From NCBI GenBank assembly GCA_965222205.1, contig OZ244932.1, positions 2,976,001 through 3,040,000 on the forward strand: a stretch of DNA of 64,000 nucleotides. Direction: 5' to 3'. The stretch comes from RHLJ01 sp965222205. Lineage in GTDB: Bacteria > Bacteroidota > Rhodothermia > Balneolales > Balneolaceae. Under the pieces are notes generated by a model, which saw nothing but the letters and a program-made list of their open reading frames with translations, was not told where the DNA came from and searched no databases. The position numbers and the translations under genes are program-made. Shown piece after piece: positions 54,048 to 63,185 of this stretch (position 1 is the first letter of the stretch; each line of letters begins with the position of its first letter).

Positions 54048-57000
54048 CTAGTTTTCTATCGGCACAGTCGGATTTTCAAATTCCTGGAGCACATTTTCAT
54101 ACTCTCCGTTCCAGATCGCCTGAAGCTTTTGTAATTGAACATCCACTTTCGCGCCTAATTCCTCAAATACAGCGTACTGCTGATCTGTTGGTCTTCCGAA
54201 ACCAGTAGCCACTGTTCCTTTTAGAGCGGCGAGCTTGTTGTTCAGCTTGATCGGAAAGTTCAATACATCTTGTGTGGCTTCTGCTTTGGTTTGATACAGT
54301 TCCTCTTCAATAGCTGTGATCGCAGTCAGCATCGCTTTTGCTTTTTCCTGAAGTGCTTCGTTGCTCTCTGCTTCGCCCATTAACTCATTGATTTCATCAC
54401 GTACTTTCTTGATTCTGTTAATCGCTTTGTGGGTTGTGTCCAGCTTCGCGTTAATGGTTTGAACTAATTCAAACTGAGCAATTAAATCCTGCTGGGTAAC
54501 ATCTGTTAAACGAGGATCTTTCATCACTTCAAAATCCTGTTCACCTACCATCTCCTCGCCAATATACATTCGCACTTTGTAGGTACCCGGCACCGCATCA
54601 GGTCCAGAAGTATTTCCTGCCCACAGAATTTGTCGTCCGTCCAGATCGGTCACTCCTGGGTATTCAAGATCCCATGCGAACTTGTTAAGACCAGCCTTAT
54701 CCGAAACTACCGAAGGTCTTCGTTGATCTTCTTCTTCGTAAAATAATGGTGATTCTTTAACCGGTCGGTCGCGATCATCTTTCTTACTTGAATACGTTTG
54801 GATAACATTCTCTCTCATATCCAGAAACTCCAATTTGATCTCTTCGCTTACATCATCCCCGAGCATATAATAGACTACAGCTCCCGGGGTTGGGTTCTGT
54901 CCCGTTGTTCCTGCAGGATCAAAGTTTCCTCCTCTGCCAAACAAATAGGTGTCTTCAGGATCGAATAGATGATGTTCCGCTTCGGTTATTTCTTCGCTTA
55001 TTTGGTGTAGTACAGGAAGATCATCAAACACCCAGAACGAACGTCCTTGTGTTGCTACGATTAAATCTTTATCCCGTTTATGAACAGCTAAGTCTGTTAT
55101 CGGCGTTGCCGGGAGATTTAACTGGAAGCTTTGCCAGTTTTCACCCGCATCAAAAGAAATGTAGAGACCCGTTTCTGTACCAGCGTATAATAAGCCCGCT
55201 TTGTTAGGATCTTCCCGAACAGCCCGGGTGAAATCCATTGCAGGAATTCCGTCTGTTATTTTATCCCAGCTTCGTCCATAATTTGTTGTTTTATAAATCA
55301 TCGGCTGGAAGTCATTGAATTTATATCGGGTTGCGGCAAAATAGGCGGTTCCCGGATCATGATGAGATGCATCAAGTATGCTAATCATAGCTTCAGGAAG
55401 GCCACGTGGAGTAACATTCTCCCAGCTTTCTCCATTGTTGCGGCTGATGTGAATTAATCCATCATCCGATCCTGCCCAAAGCAATCCCGGCTCAATAGGT
55501 GACTCAACAAAGGTAAAAATGGTATTGTAATATTCAACTGACGTGTCATCTTTCGTAATCGGTCCACCAGATTCATCCTGCTTTGTGGTATCATTTCTTG
55601 ATAAATCCGGACTAATTTCCTCCCAACTCATTCCCTCGTTGGTTGACCGGTGCACGTGTTGAGATGTCGCGTACAACACATCTGAATTATGAGGAGAGAA
55701 AATGATCGGAAACGTCCACTGAAATCGATATTTCAAATCTTTCGCACCAGCTCCCATCGGGTTATCCGGCCATACATCAATGCGATCGCTTAAGCCAAGT
55801 TCTTTATCGTACTTATTGAGGTAGCCACCATAACTTCCACCAAAAGTCACATTCGGATCTTCCGGGTCAGGAGCAATATATCCACTTTCTCCACCAGCTA
55901 CCGGCCACCAGTCACGTTCGGTAATTCCACTGCCACTGGTTCTGTTTTTAATGGCGAACGTACTGTTATCCTGTTGCGCACCATAAATCATATATGGGAA
56001 CTGGTTGTCGGTAGTAACCTGATAGATCTGTGCCGTAGCCGAGGTGTAGTAACTCGACCAACCCTGACCTCCGTTAAAGGTAACCTGTCCACCTCCATCG
56101 TCTCCAATAACCATTCTCTGTGGATTATTAGAAGCAATCCAAAGATCGTGATGATCGCCGTGGGGAGTTCTTATTCTACTGAAGGTTTTTCCGCCATCCG
56201 TAGATTTCCAGAAACCTACATTTAACACATAAACCACATCTTCATTTCCTGTATCAGCAATTACTTTGGAGTAGTACCATGCTCGTTGACGTAAATTGCG
56301 ATCCGCACTCACTCGTTCCCAGGTATCGCCGCCATCTTCTGACCGGAATAAGCCGCCGCCTTTTGCATTCTCAACAATCGCAAATACTCTGTTAGAATTC
56401 ACCGGGGAAACTGATACACCTATTTTCCCAACTAACCCTTTGGGCAAGCCCGGACTTTGTGTGATATCTTTCCAGGTCTCACCACCATCGGTACTTTTAA
56501 ATAAACCACTTCCTTCACCGCCGCTACTCATTTCCCATGGATTCCGATAGGCTTCCCACATTGCTGCAAACAGAATTCTGGAGTTGTTGGGATCAACGGC
56601 GATATCTACAGCGCCGGTTTTATTATTTTTGAACAACACTTTGTTCCAGCTTTTTCCACCATCCGTAGTCTTGAAAACTCCTCGGTCGGCATTTCCTTCT
56701 TCTCCAAAAATTTGCCCCATTGCAGCTACCCAAACCACATCCGGGTTTTCTGGATGAATTTCAATATCGCCGATAAACTGACTTTCACCGAGGCCAAGAT
56801 ACGCCCAGGTTTTTCCTGCATCGGTTGACCTATACATGCCATCACCTGCACTCATATTTCCACGAATATCGGTTTCGCCCATTCCAACATAAATCACATT
56901 CGGATCTGAGTCAGCTACATCGATCGCCCCCACTGAACCTGTTTTGAAAAAGCCATCGCTGATGTTAAACCAGGAATTACCTCCATCGGTGGTTTTGTAT

Positions 57001-57239
57001 ACTCCTCCACCAGTAAATCCTGTGTAATAAGTGTAGGGTTGATCGTCATGACCGGCAACCGCGACAGACCGGCCTCCGCGAAAAGGGCCGATATTCCTGA
57101 ACTTCAGGTCTTTAAAATCCTGCTCCGTATACGTTGGGTTCTGTGTTTCCTCACCATGCCCAAAAATCTGTGCTGAGGTAGTTTCCGAAAATGAAATGCT
57201 TACGAATAGTGCTAAGCATCCGATGACCAGTCGCTTCAT
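54048..57239 (-). CDS. Large secreted Asp-box (BNR/sortilin-like) propeller protein
   Basis: 1063 aa with signal peptide (SFSETTSAQ). About ten Asp-box motifs of the form S/T-x-D-x-G-x-x-W (TTDGGNSW, STDAGKTW, TTDGGKSW, STDGGETW, SEDGGDTW, STDGGKTF, SRNNGESW, TTNYGRSW, SFDAGENW) indicate two sialidase/VPS10-type propellers over residues 40-750. The C-terminal third (about 770-1063) has an Ig-like and helical part. Such proteins are often labelled glycosyl hydrolases, but no catalytic residues can be shown here. Start ATG at 57239; transcribed apart from the TonB operon upstream. Confidence 0.88.
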   Translation of the reverse strand: MKRLVIGCLALFVSISFSETTSAQIFGHGEETQNPTYTEQDFKDLKFRNIGPFRGGRSVAVAGHDDQPYTYYTGFTGGGVYKTTDGGNSWFNISDGFFKTGSVGAIDVADSDPNVIYVGMGETDIRGNMSAGDGMYRSTDAGKTWAYLGLGESQFIGDIEIHPENPDVVWVAAMGQIFGEEGNADRGVFKTTDGGKSWNKVLFKNNKTGAVDIAVDPNNSRILFAAMWEAYRNPWEMSSGGEGSGLFKSTDGGETWKDITQSPGLPKGLVGKIGVSVSPVNSNRVFAIVENAKGGGLFRSEDGGDTWERVSADRNLRQRAWYYSKVIADTGNEDVVYVLNVGFWKSTDGGKTFSRIRTPHGDHHDLWIASNNPQRMVIGDDGGGQVTFNGGQGWSSYYTSATAQIYQVTTDNQFPYMIYGAQQDNSTFAIKNRTSGSGITERDWWPVAGGESGYIAPDPEDPNVTFGGSYGGYLNKYDKELGLSDRIDVWPDNPMGAGAKDLKYRFQWTFPIIFSPHNSDVLYATSQHVHRSTNEGMSWEEISPDLSRNDTTKQDESGGPITKDDTSVEYYNTIFTFVESPIEPGLLWAGSDDGLIHISRNNGESWENVTPRGLPEAMISILDASHHDPGTAYFAATRYKFNDFQPMIYKTTNYGRSWDKITDGIPAMDFTRAVREDPNKAGLLYAGTETGLYISFDAGENWQSFQLNLPATPITDLAVHKRDKDLIVATQGRSFWVFDDLPVLHQISEEITEAEHHLFDPEDTYLFGRGGNFDPAGTTGQNPTPGAVVYYMLGDDVSEEIKLEFLDMRENVIQTYSSKKDDRDRPVKESPLFYEEEDQRRPSVVSDKAGLNKFAWDLEYPGVTDLDGRQILWAGNTSGPDAVPGTYKVRMYIGEEMVGEQDFEVMKDPRLTDVTQQDLIAQFELVQTINAKLDTTHKAINRIKKVRDEINELMGEAESNEALQEKAKAMLTAITAIEEELYQTKAEATQDVLNFPIKLNNKLAALKGTVATGFGRPTDQQYAVFEELGAKVDVQLQKLQAIWNGEYENVLQEFENPTVPIEN

Positions 57240-57333
57240 AAAATCCTTGTTAGTTAGTTTTGCAGCTTATTGACTGCCTGAATGTAACTAATCAAAGAGA
57301 AGTGTGCGGTAAAATTTTGTGAGATAGTTAGAA

Positions 57334-58149
57334 TCAATCAAACACAAAACGGAAAGTAATGGTACCCCATTGCGCTTGTTGGGGAACTCCGCTTGGGAGA
57401 CGTGAAAAGCGCCAGGTTCGCAACGTACTCATTACTTCTGTTTCCAGCTCGGGATTCATTTTTCGGAGGGGAATAATTCTGCCTACGGTTCCATTCGGGC
57501 GAACTTCAAAACGAACTGTGATCACTGCTTCAGTATTCGCATTATTACTTGGAAGGGGCTGAACCATGGGGGCACGCTCGATATCACCTTCCCACTTCAA
57601 CTCATACGGTGAGGTTTTTTCATCATCGGTTCCAATTCCCTGGTCTGAATTCACTTCTCCGATTGCTCCGTCCGGATCGCCACTTTCATCAGCTCCTTCA
57701 GTTTGCTCTTCTTCTTCCTGAGCCTGAGGGGGAACTTCCACCTGTTCTTCGGTTTCTTCGGAGGTTTGAGTAGGGTCGATCACTTCTGTATCGGGCGTAA
57801 CAACTACATCCTCTACAACTTCTTCCACTTCATCAGGCAGGTCGACTGGCTTTATATTTTCTTCAGCGGGAGTTTCCGGGGTTTCTTCGGGTTCAGGAGC
57901 TTCTTCTACCGGTTCTTCCGTTTCGGTTTCTGAGGGGTTTTGACGGGTTGCAACTTCTTCATTCTGCACTTCAGAAAACTGGGATAACCGACCCGTTTGA
58001 AATTCACCAAATTCAACCTCAATAAAAGATGGACGAAGGTTTCGCCCCATATCTATGGTATACCAAAGCGAAAAGGCCAGAAGCAGTACAGCTACCCCAA
58101 TGGTAGTTCCAAGCGCCCGTTGATCATCTTTGGTGAATTGAGGTTTCAT
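57334..58149 (-). CDS. TonB/TolA-like energy transducer
   Basis: 271 aa: an inner membrane helix (13-33), a Pro/Glu/Val-rich periplasmic spacer (about 70-170) and a TonB C-terminal domain (195-271, 'ITVRFEVRPNGTVGRIIPLR' and 'STLRTWRFSRLP'). It is the last gene of an operon with ExbB and ExbD (1 bp gap to exbD), so it should receive proton-motive energy from them and pass it to an outer membrane partner. Confidence 0.9.
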   Translation of the reverse strand: MKPQFTKDDQRALGTTIGVAVLLLAFSLWYTIDMGRNLRPSFIEVEFGEFQTGRLSQFSEVQNEEVATRQNPSETETEEPVEEAPEPEETPETPAEENIKPVDLPDEVEEVVEDVVVTPDTEVIDPTQTSEETEEQVEVPPQAQEEEEQTEGADESGDPDGAIGEVNSDQGIGTDDEKTSPYELKWEGDIERAPMVQPLPSNNANTEAVITVRFEVRPNGTVGRIIPLRKMNPELETEVMSTLRTWRFSRLPSGVPQQAQWGTITFRFVFD

Positions 58150-58150
58150 A

Positions 58151-58567
58151 TTAAAGTGAGCCTTGCTCCGTGGCCATTACTAATCTAAGATTTAATGCCT
58201 TGCCAATGTTTAAAACCCGAACAGCATCATCAACTGTGGCATCTTTATCCGCCCTTAATACGATTGTGCCTTCCGGTTTATTATTTTTCGCTTCGCGAAT
58301 AGCCCCTGCCAGAGATCCGGTAGCGGTCAAATCACCTTCTACATAAAACTGTCCATCTTTGGTTATAGCAACAGAGATATATTGATTTTCCTGAACGGCT
58401 CCACTTTCTGCTCGGGGAATGTTCACTTTAATCCCGAAATTGGTCACGAAAGACGATGTAAGCAAAAAGAAAATTAACAATAAAAGTACAATATCCGTCA
58501 ACGACGACTGTGAGAACAGCGAAAGGGGAGTAAGTCTTTTATCTCCTCGTCTGAAATCGCGTGCCAT
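58151..58567 (-). CDS. exbD: ExbD/TolR-family motor subunit
   Basis: 138 aa with one membrane helix (22-45). Asp25 in 'SQSSLTDIVLLLLIFFLL' is the essential proton-carrying residue. The periplasmic part follows the TolR/ExbD fold ('NIPRAESG', 'VAITKDGQFYVEG', 'IVLRADKDATVDDAVRVLNI'). It lies 2 bases behind exbB and 1 base before tonB. ExbD and TolR cannot be told apart from this sequence alone. Confidence 0.93.
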   Translation of the reverse strand: MARDFRRGDKRLTPLSLFSQSSLTDIVLLLLIFFLLTSSFVTNFGIKVNIPRAESGAVQENQYISVAITKDGQFYVEGDLTATGSLAGAIREAKNNKPEGTIVLRADKDATVDDAVRVLNIGKALNLRLVMATEQGSL

Positions 58568-58569
58568 AA

Positions 58570-59277
58570 TTACGCCTGTTTTTTAGGTGCAGGAGATTGC
58601 AGCAAATCAATAAAGTCTGCTGATGCATTTTCCAGCTCAAATATCGAGCGGTTAATTTTACCCAACAGGAAGTTATAAAAACCGAAAGCAATCAAACCGA
58701 CAATGAGTCCCGCTGCGGTGGTAATCAGTGCTTCCCAAATACCGCCGGCAAGAGCACTCGGGTTTACATTGCCCTGAAGTGATTGGATATCCATGAAAGC
58801 CTCGATCATACCTGTTACCGTTCCGGTAAATCCAATGAGTGGAGCAACACCTGCAATGGTAGCCAACCAGTTCATTTTCTTTTCAAGGAAGAAAATTTCT
58901 TTTTTTCCCGCATTGTCGATGGCATCTTCGATATCGCGAATTGGTCTGCCCAGTCTTTTTATTCCTGCTTTGATGATTCGGGCAAGTGGCTTATCGAAAT
59001 CATCACAGTAAGCGATAGCATCAGACTGTTTCCCTGATTTCAGCATTCCTTCAATGGAACCCAGAAACCTGGTGGTATCGGTATGTGATCTGGATAGTGC
59101 GCTCCACCGCTCAACAATCACGTAAATAGAAATCAGAAATAATACCAGAATCGGGATCATAAGTACCCCACCTTCTACCATTAAGTCGAAAAATGAAACC
59201 TGATCGGGCTGGAGTGAAAGCGCCAACGAATCGGCAACTGCAGTAGAATCCTGCAATAGAAAAAGAGCGATGTTCAT
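58570..59277 (-). CDS. exbB: ExbB/TolQ-family proton channel subunit
   Basis: 235-aa MotA/TolQ/ExbB protein with three helices: about 37-58, 136-160 ('NWLATIAGVAPLIGFTGTVT') and 186-209 ('ALITTAAGLIVGLIAFGFYN'). The cytoplasmic loop 'IRDIEDAIDNAGKKEIFFLE' lies between 1 and 2. It forms the motor with ExbD and follows the HU-SPOR gene by 8 bp. Confidence 0.94.
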   Translation of the reverse strand: MNIALFLLQDSTAVADSLALSLQPDQVSFFDLMVEGGVLMIPILVLFLISIYVIVERWSALSRSHTDTTRFLGSIEGMLKSGKQSDAIAYCDDFDKPLARIIKAGIKRLGRPIRDIEDAIDNAGKKEIFFLEKKMNWLATIAGVAPLIGFTGTVTGMIEAFMDIQSLQGNVNPSALAGGIWEALITTAAGLIVGLIAFGFYNFLLGKINRSIFELENASADFIDLLQSPAPKKQA

Positions 59278-59285
59278 GTAGATGA

Positions 59286-61100
59286 TTAGTTTGTAATTCG
59301 TTTAATAAAATAACTTTGTTTGTATTCCGCAGGCATGTCTTCTGCCGCTATAGCCGCATCAGTTAATGTCGCAAACTGACCTATACTTACCCGCCATAAT
59401 GTTCCATATTGTTCTGATGGTATTGGAGTAACCAGGGCACGGAAACCAGCATTTGATAACTCCTGCTGCTTTCCATAAGCATTAGACTCAATACTCAATG
59501 AGTAAAGAACAACGGTATAACCGTCATTTGCTTCATTGCTTGCCACACCCATCATGCCATATTTGTTTTGGTCATCCGGAGCTTCGGTAGTGCCTGTTGG
59601 AACTGGTACTTCAGCGGGAGCTTGTTGTTCCTGAACCGGTGGTTGTTCCTCCTGTGCATCACCTTCATTAGGAGCCTGTGTGGGTGCTTCCACTGGTTGT
59701 TCAGTTTGCTGGGGGGGTTGCTGCACCGGAGGTGTTACAACCGCGGGAGTGTTATTCACTGCAACCTGTGGAGTAATTCCCGGGATGTTTATAATGCTGA
59801 AATAAGCAAGCCCTACCGTTGACCCAACCACAACTATCAGTGCCAGAACTATCCATAACCAAACAGGTGCCGGTTGGGGATCTGTTTTTGTTTTCTTTGG
59901 TGTCTCTTTCTTCTTCTTTTGTTCTTTCTCTTCTTTTGGCTCTTCTTTCACTACCGGCTCTAAATCAGAAGAGATATTTGTTATTACGGGAACTATATCT
60001 TCGTCTTCAGAATCCGGGCTTTTTTCTTGGGGTTCTTCATCAGATTCAAGTTCAAGAAATGGATCATCGAAGTCGTCCTCTGCTTCGTCCAGATTTAACT
60101 GCTCTGTTTCTTCTTGTTTTTCAACTGTTTCTGATTCGGGTTCTTCCGCTTCTTCCGCTTTTTCTGACACTTCCTCAGTCTGTCCTTCTTCTTCTTCTTC
60201 TGAAGCTTCCAGTTCCTCAACTAATTCATCAATGGTGTCTTCATCCTCTTCTTCCGGAGAACCCTCATCTTCACCGAATACATCTGTAAAATCATTGTCT
60301 ATCATTCCCGCGGCCAGCTCATCTTCCGATCTTACTTCTGAGTCGTCTGCCATTAAACCGGCTAGTTCCGCATCAAGCCCGGTAACCGATTCTTCTTCTT
60401 GCCCGCTATCCCCGGATTCTTCTTCAGAGCCCCCTTCGGTTTCGCCAAAAATATCATCGAAAGAAACCTCATCTTCTACCACTTTTTCATCGGTGACCTT
60501 TTCATCAGTTGTTTCTGATTCAGGTTCTTCCTCATATTCCTCTCCCATCAAACTGGAGATTAATCGGTTTGCGCCTTTATCTCCTTCTTTATGAGCCTCG
60601 ATACCCCACTCATCAGGGCCTGGCCTTGGCTCCTCTGCGCCTTCATCAAGCGATTCCTTTGATTCTACTCCGAAAATCATCGGGTCTTCTTCGGCTGACT
60701 TTTCTTCCGAACCTTCCCCTTCTTGTTCTTCTTTTTCAAAATCTTCAACTAAGCCTGCAAAAGGATCTCTTTTGCTTTCTGAAACATCTCCTTGTAGCTC
60801 CTCAAAGGGATCGGCCTCCACCTTATCTTCTTTTTGAACCTGACCTTCTTCCAGCTCGATGGGCTCCATCCCCACGTACTTAAAGTTAATCTCTGTTTCG
60901 AGTTCTTTAGATGGGATAAACAAGACTCTGTTTCCAATTCCGCTAAAAATCCCAAAACCGTCAATCTCATACGCTTCACCATCTTCAAGCGCCTGTTGAA
61001 TTTCTTCAACCAGTTCCCCGATTTGTTTTTCTATTTTCTCTGCTTCGATTCCGGATGCGTCCGTTAGCAGTTCAACCAGTTTTTGATGATCTATATGCAT
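59286..61100 (-). CDS. HU-like/SPOR bitopic membrane protein
   Basis: 604 aa with an unusual order: an HU-like domain (1-82, 'DHQKLVELLTDASG', 'EAYEIDGFGIFSGI'), a very acidic linker (85-385), a basic patch (391-407), one membrane helix (411-435, 'APVWLWIVLALIVVVGSTVG'), a Pro/Gln-rich periplasmic linker (440-510) and a SPOR domain (527-601, 'YTVVLYSLSIESNAYGKQQE', 'LWRVSIGQFATLTDA'). SPOR domains bind denuded septal peptidoglycan; the HU-type N-domain belongs to the HU-CCDC81-SPOR group of Bacteroidota. It sits 3 bp after the small HU gene. Confidence 0.9.
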   Translation of the reverse strand: MHIDHQKLVELLTDASGIEAEKIEKQIGELVEEIQQALEDGEAYEIDGFGIFSGIGNRVLFIPSKELETEINFKYVGMEPIELEEGQVQKEDKVEADPFEELQGDVSESKRDPFAGLVEDFEKEEQEGEGSEEKSAEEDPMIFGVESKESLDEGAEEPRPGPDEWGIEAHKEGDKGANRLISSLMGEEYEEEPESETTDEKVTDEKVVEDEVSFDDIFGETEGGSEEESGDSGQEEESVTGLDAELAGLMADDSEVRSEDELAAGMIDNDFTDVFGEDEGSPEEEDEDTIDELVEELEASEEEEEGQTEEVSEKAEEAEEPESETVEKQEETEQLNLDEAEDDFDDPFLELESDEEPQEKSPDSEDEDIVPVITNISSDLEPVVKEEPKEEKEQKKKKETPKKTKTDPQPAPVWLWIVLALIVVVGSTVGLAYFSIINIPGITPQVAVNNTPAVVTPPVQQPPQQTEQPVEAPTQAPNEGDAQEEQPPVQEQQAPAEVPVPTGTTEAPDDQNKYGMMGVASNEANDGYTVVLYSLSIESNAYGKQQELSNAGFRALVTPIPSEQYGTLWRVSIGQFATLTDAAIAAEDMPAEYKQSYFIKRITN

Positions 61101-61103
61101 TGA

Positions 61104-61301
61104 TTACCCCTTTTGTTCGGCTGAAAATTCGATGGCATCTTTTGGGGGAAGCATCACGGTTTTTCCATCCGCTCTTTTTTCTTGTTTCTGGCTGTGATGT
61201 ACCGCTTTAAAAGTTCCAAGCCCCGAAACTTCTACCGAATTTTTCATTATGATTTGATCTCGAATCACAATCCCAAAAGCCTTTAAAAAATCTTTCGTCA
61301 T
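61104..61301 (-). CDS. Short HU/IHF-family protein (65 aa)
   Basis: 65 aa instead of about 90. It lacks most of the N-terminal helix pair but keeps the beta-arm region: 'IMKNSVEVSGLGTFKAVHHS' and 'GKTVMLPPKDAIEFSAEQKG', the HU pattern 'L.GFGTF...' and '.P....(P)F.AG'. The start ATG lies 3 bases after the barrel gene stop. It may be a trimmed DNA-binding protein or a specialised partner of the HU-like domain encoded next. Whether it still dimerises is uncertain. Confidence 0.7.
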   Translation of the reverse strand: MTKDFLKAFGIVIRDQIIMKNSVEVSGLGTFKAVHHSQKQEKRADGKTVMLPPKDAIEFSAEQKG

Positions 61302-61304
61302 AGT

Positions 61305-63026
61305 CTAGAATTTTAGCGTTAATCCTCCGAAGGCTTGCAGTGGTCGTTCCTGATAACCCTCCCAAATTTCGTAGTTCTGCCCCAAAATATTCAACACTTT
61401 CACATAAACACCAAATCTGTTATTAATTTGATATTCAGCTCCTCCGTTTAATAACAAAAATGCACCTAAATCTTCCGTTGCAGAGGGCGCTGTTCGTTTC
61501 CCTACATATTCTGCCCAGCTTGTAATTTTAAGCTTAGTGATTGGCTTATAGGAGAATGAGCCATTCACCCCAAGTCGTTCTTCAAAAGGAATATCCCCCG
61601 CGTTAGCTAGCTTTGGTCTTCGGGCGTAAAAACGTCCATCAAACCAGAATTTTTCCGGAACTAATTGCTGAGTAATTCCCCCAAACAATTCAAATACATT
61701 AGCCTTTCCGAACTGTACTTCATAAAACTCAAAGCTGTTAATTAATCCTCCGCTTGGTCTGGAGCGCTGGTAATAGGCGTAGTCTTTAGTCAGTTCGTAA
61801 CTGATCCCCCCGAAAATCCGATTTCCTTCCAACGCCTGAAAAGCAACTTCGCCATACACTCCAGAGGTATAGCTATGCTGCAGAGCGGTTTCGAAATTCA
61901 GGAAGCGATTCGTTTGATGATGCCCCTGAACAGTTTGCATATTAGGGGCGCCAAATGCACGACCGGTTACAATCACGGCGTCTTTCAGGTTATACCTTAG
62001 TTTAAGCTCGGGTGTAAAATAGATTCGGTTCGAAAATCCATCAGAAACATACGCAAGCCCCGCATTTGCGGTAATATGAGCGCTGAAATCCAATAGTTTA
62101 CGATATTCAACGGAAGCACGGCCATCTATCCATTGCTGCGACTCGATTCCCGTGTATTGATAATTACCTCCTGAGACGGATGCCTTTATATGAAAGGTCT
62201 CGTACAATCTGTTGCCGGCCCAATACTTATCAAAACCTACGTTAACGACCTGCTCATTTACTTCTCCTGTTCTTGTTGTGTTTCCGGCATCCAGATCTAC
62301 TGAGAAAGCATTCCCGTCAATGTTCAGCTCCCAACCGTTCAGCGCGTTTTCTGTTTTGGTGATGGAGATATCTCCGCCAAATCCGAGATAATCCTTTCTG
62401 GCAGTCTCACCAATTCCGTTCTGGAAAACGGGATCTAAATTAAACATCCGGTTGAAATCGCTCAGAAAACCAGCACCTACAGAAACCTTCAAGTCTTCTT
62501 TTACTTTCGAGTGAAAGCGAACATCTCCATCAAAATAGCGGAAGCTACTGAGTTCAGGAGCATCCAGGTGTCCATCCGTAGACCGATAATCAATATTTCC
62601 GGTAAGAGCGCTTTTGTTATTCAGCCCGTGATAAAAATATCCTTCAGCTTCCGGTGTGAGGAAGTTCCCAATTCCTGTCTTTATCAGACCAGTCGTCCTA
62701 TCCGGAGTTCTGAGAATAGATCGTTCCGGTGGTTCGGGTCGATCCAGTTGAGTAATTGCAATACTCGCTACCGCTTCATCCCTGGATTCCATGAAAGGCA
62801 TTCGGTTGTGGTCGATTCTGAAAACTCTGGGTTTGGGATTAAAGCCTAAAATGGGTTGTCGACGAAGTCCCGGAAAACGAGCCCTGAATTCGCTTCGGAT
62901 TTCAATGTCTTGTGGATTGATCTCAGGAAGAAGAGAGTTTTGAGGGTTTCCACCCGTAGTTTGAGCCTGCATCTCAACACTTAAGAACAGCGCGAATAGA
63001 ATAAGTGAGGGTAATCGAAAGGTCAT
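61305..63026 (-). CDS. Outer membrane beta-barrel protein (TonB-receptor-like, no plug)
   Basis: 573 aa with signal peptide (LFALFLSVEMQAQ). The main part is made of alternating strands ('DVRFHSKVKEDLKVSVGAGF', 'SAHITANAGLAYVSDGF', 'LKITSWAEYVGKRTAPS') ending in 'YQERPLQAFGGLTLKF', as in TonB-dependent receptor barrels, but no plug domain or TonB box is apparent. It heads the operon that ends with ExbBD-TonB, making it the probable outer membrane client. Ligand unknown. Confidence 0.8.
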   Translation of the reverse strand: MTFRLPSLILFALFLSVEMQAQTTGGNPQNSLLPEINPQDIEIRSEFRARFPGLRRQPILGFNPKPRVFRIDHNRMPFMESRDEAVASIAITQLDRPEPPERSILRTPDRTTGLIKTGIGNFLTPEAEGYFYHGLNNKSALTGNIDYRSTDGHLDAPELSSFRYFDGDVRFHSKVKEDLKVSVGAGFLSDFNRMFNLDPVFQNGIGETARKDYLGFGGDISITKTENALNGWELNIDGNAFSVDLDAGNTTRTGEVNEQVVNVGFDKYWAGNRLYETFHIKASVSGGNYQYTGIESQQWIDGRASVEYRKLLDFSAHITANAGLAYVSDGFSNRIYFTPELKLRYNLKDAVIVTGRAFGAPNMQTVQGHHQTNRFLNFETALQHSYTSGVYGEVAFQALEGNRIFGGISYELTKDYAYYQRSRPSGGLINSFEFYEVQFGKANVFELFGGITQQLVPEKFWFDGRFYARRPKLANAGDIPFEERLGVNGSFSYKPITKLKITSWAEYVGKRTAPSATEDLGAFLLLNGGAEYQINNRFGVYVKVLNILGQNYEIWEGYQERPLQAFGGLTLKF

Positions 63027-63185
63027 CGTGCAAATGGGTTTGCTGAAGGTACTAAATTTTGAAGCAAGGTTTAAGCCCTTGCCTAACGAAAAAGATGTAC
63101 TCGAAGTGTTGGTGGAAGTTCCTTTATTTTATATATCTAATTATATACTATAGCTCTATGAAATAAATACATAGTCAAAGAGAAC

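Noticed and set aside
59568..60883. Several long plus-strand frames rich in Ser, Leu or Pro
   Set aside because: They are antisense to the Glu/Asp-rich linker of the HU-SPOR gene, whose biased codons create long open complementary frames.
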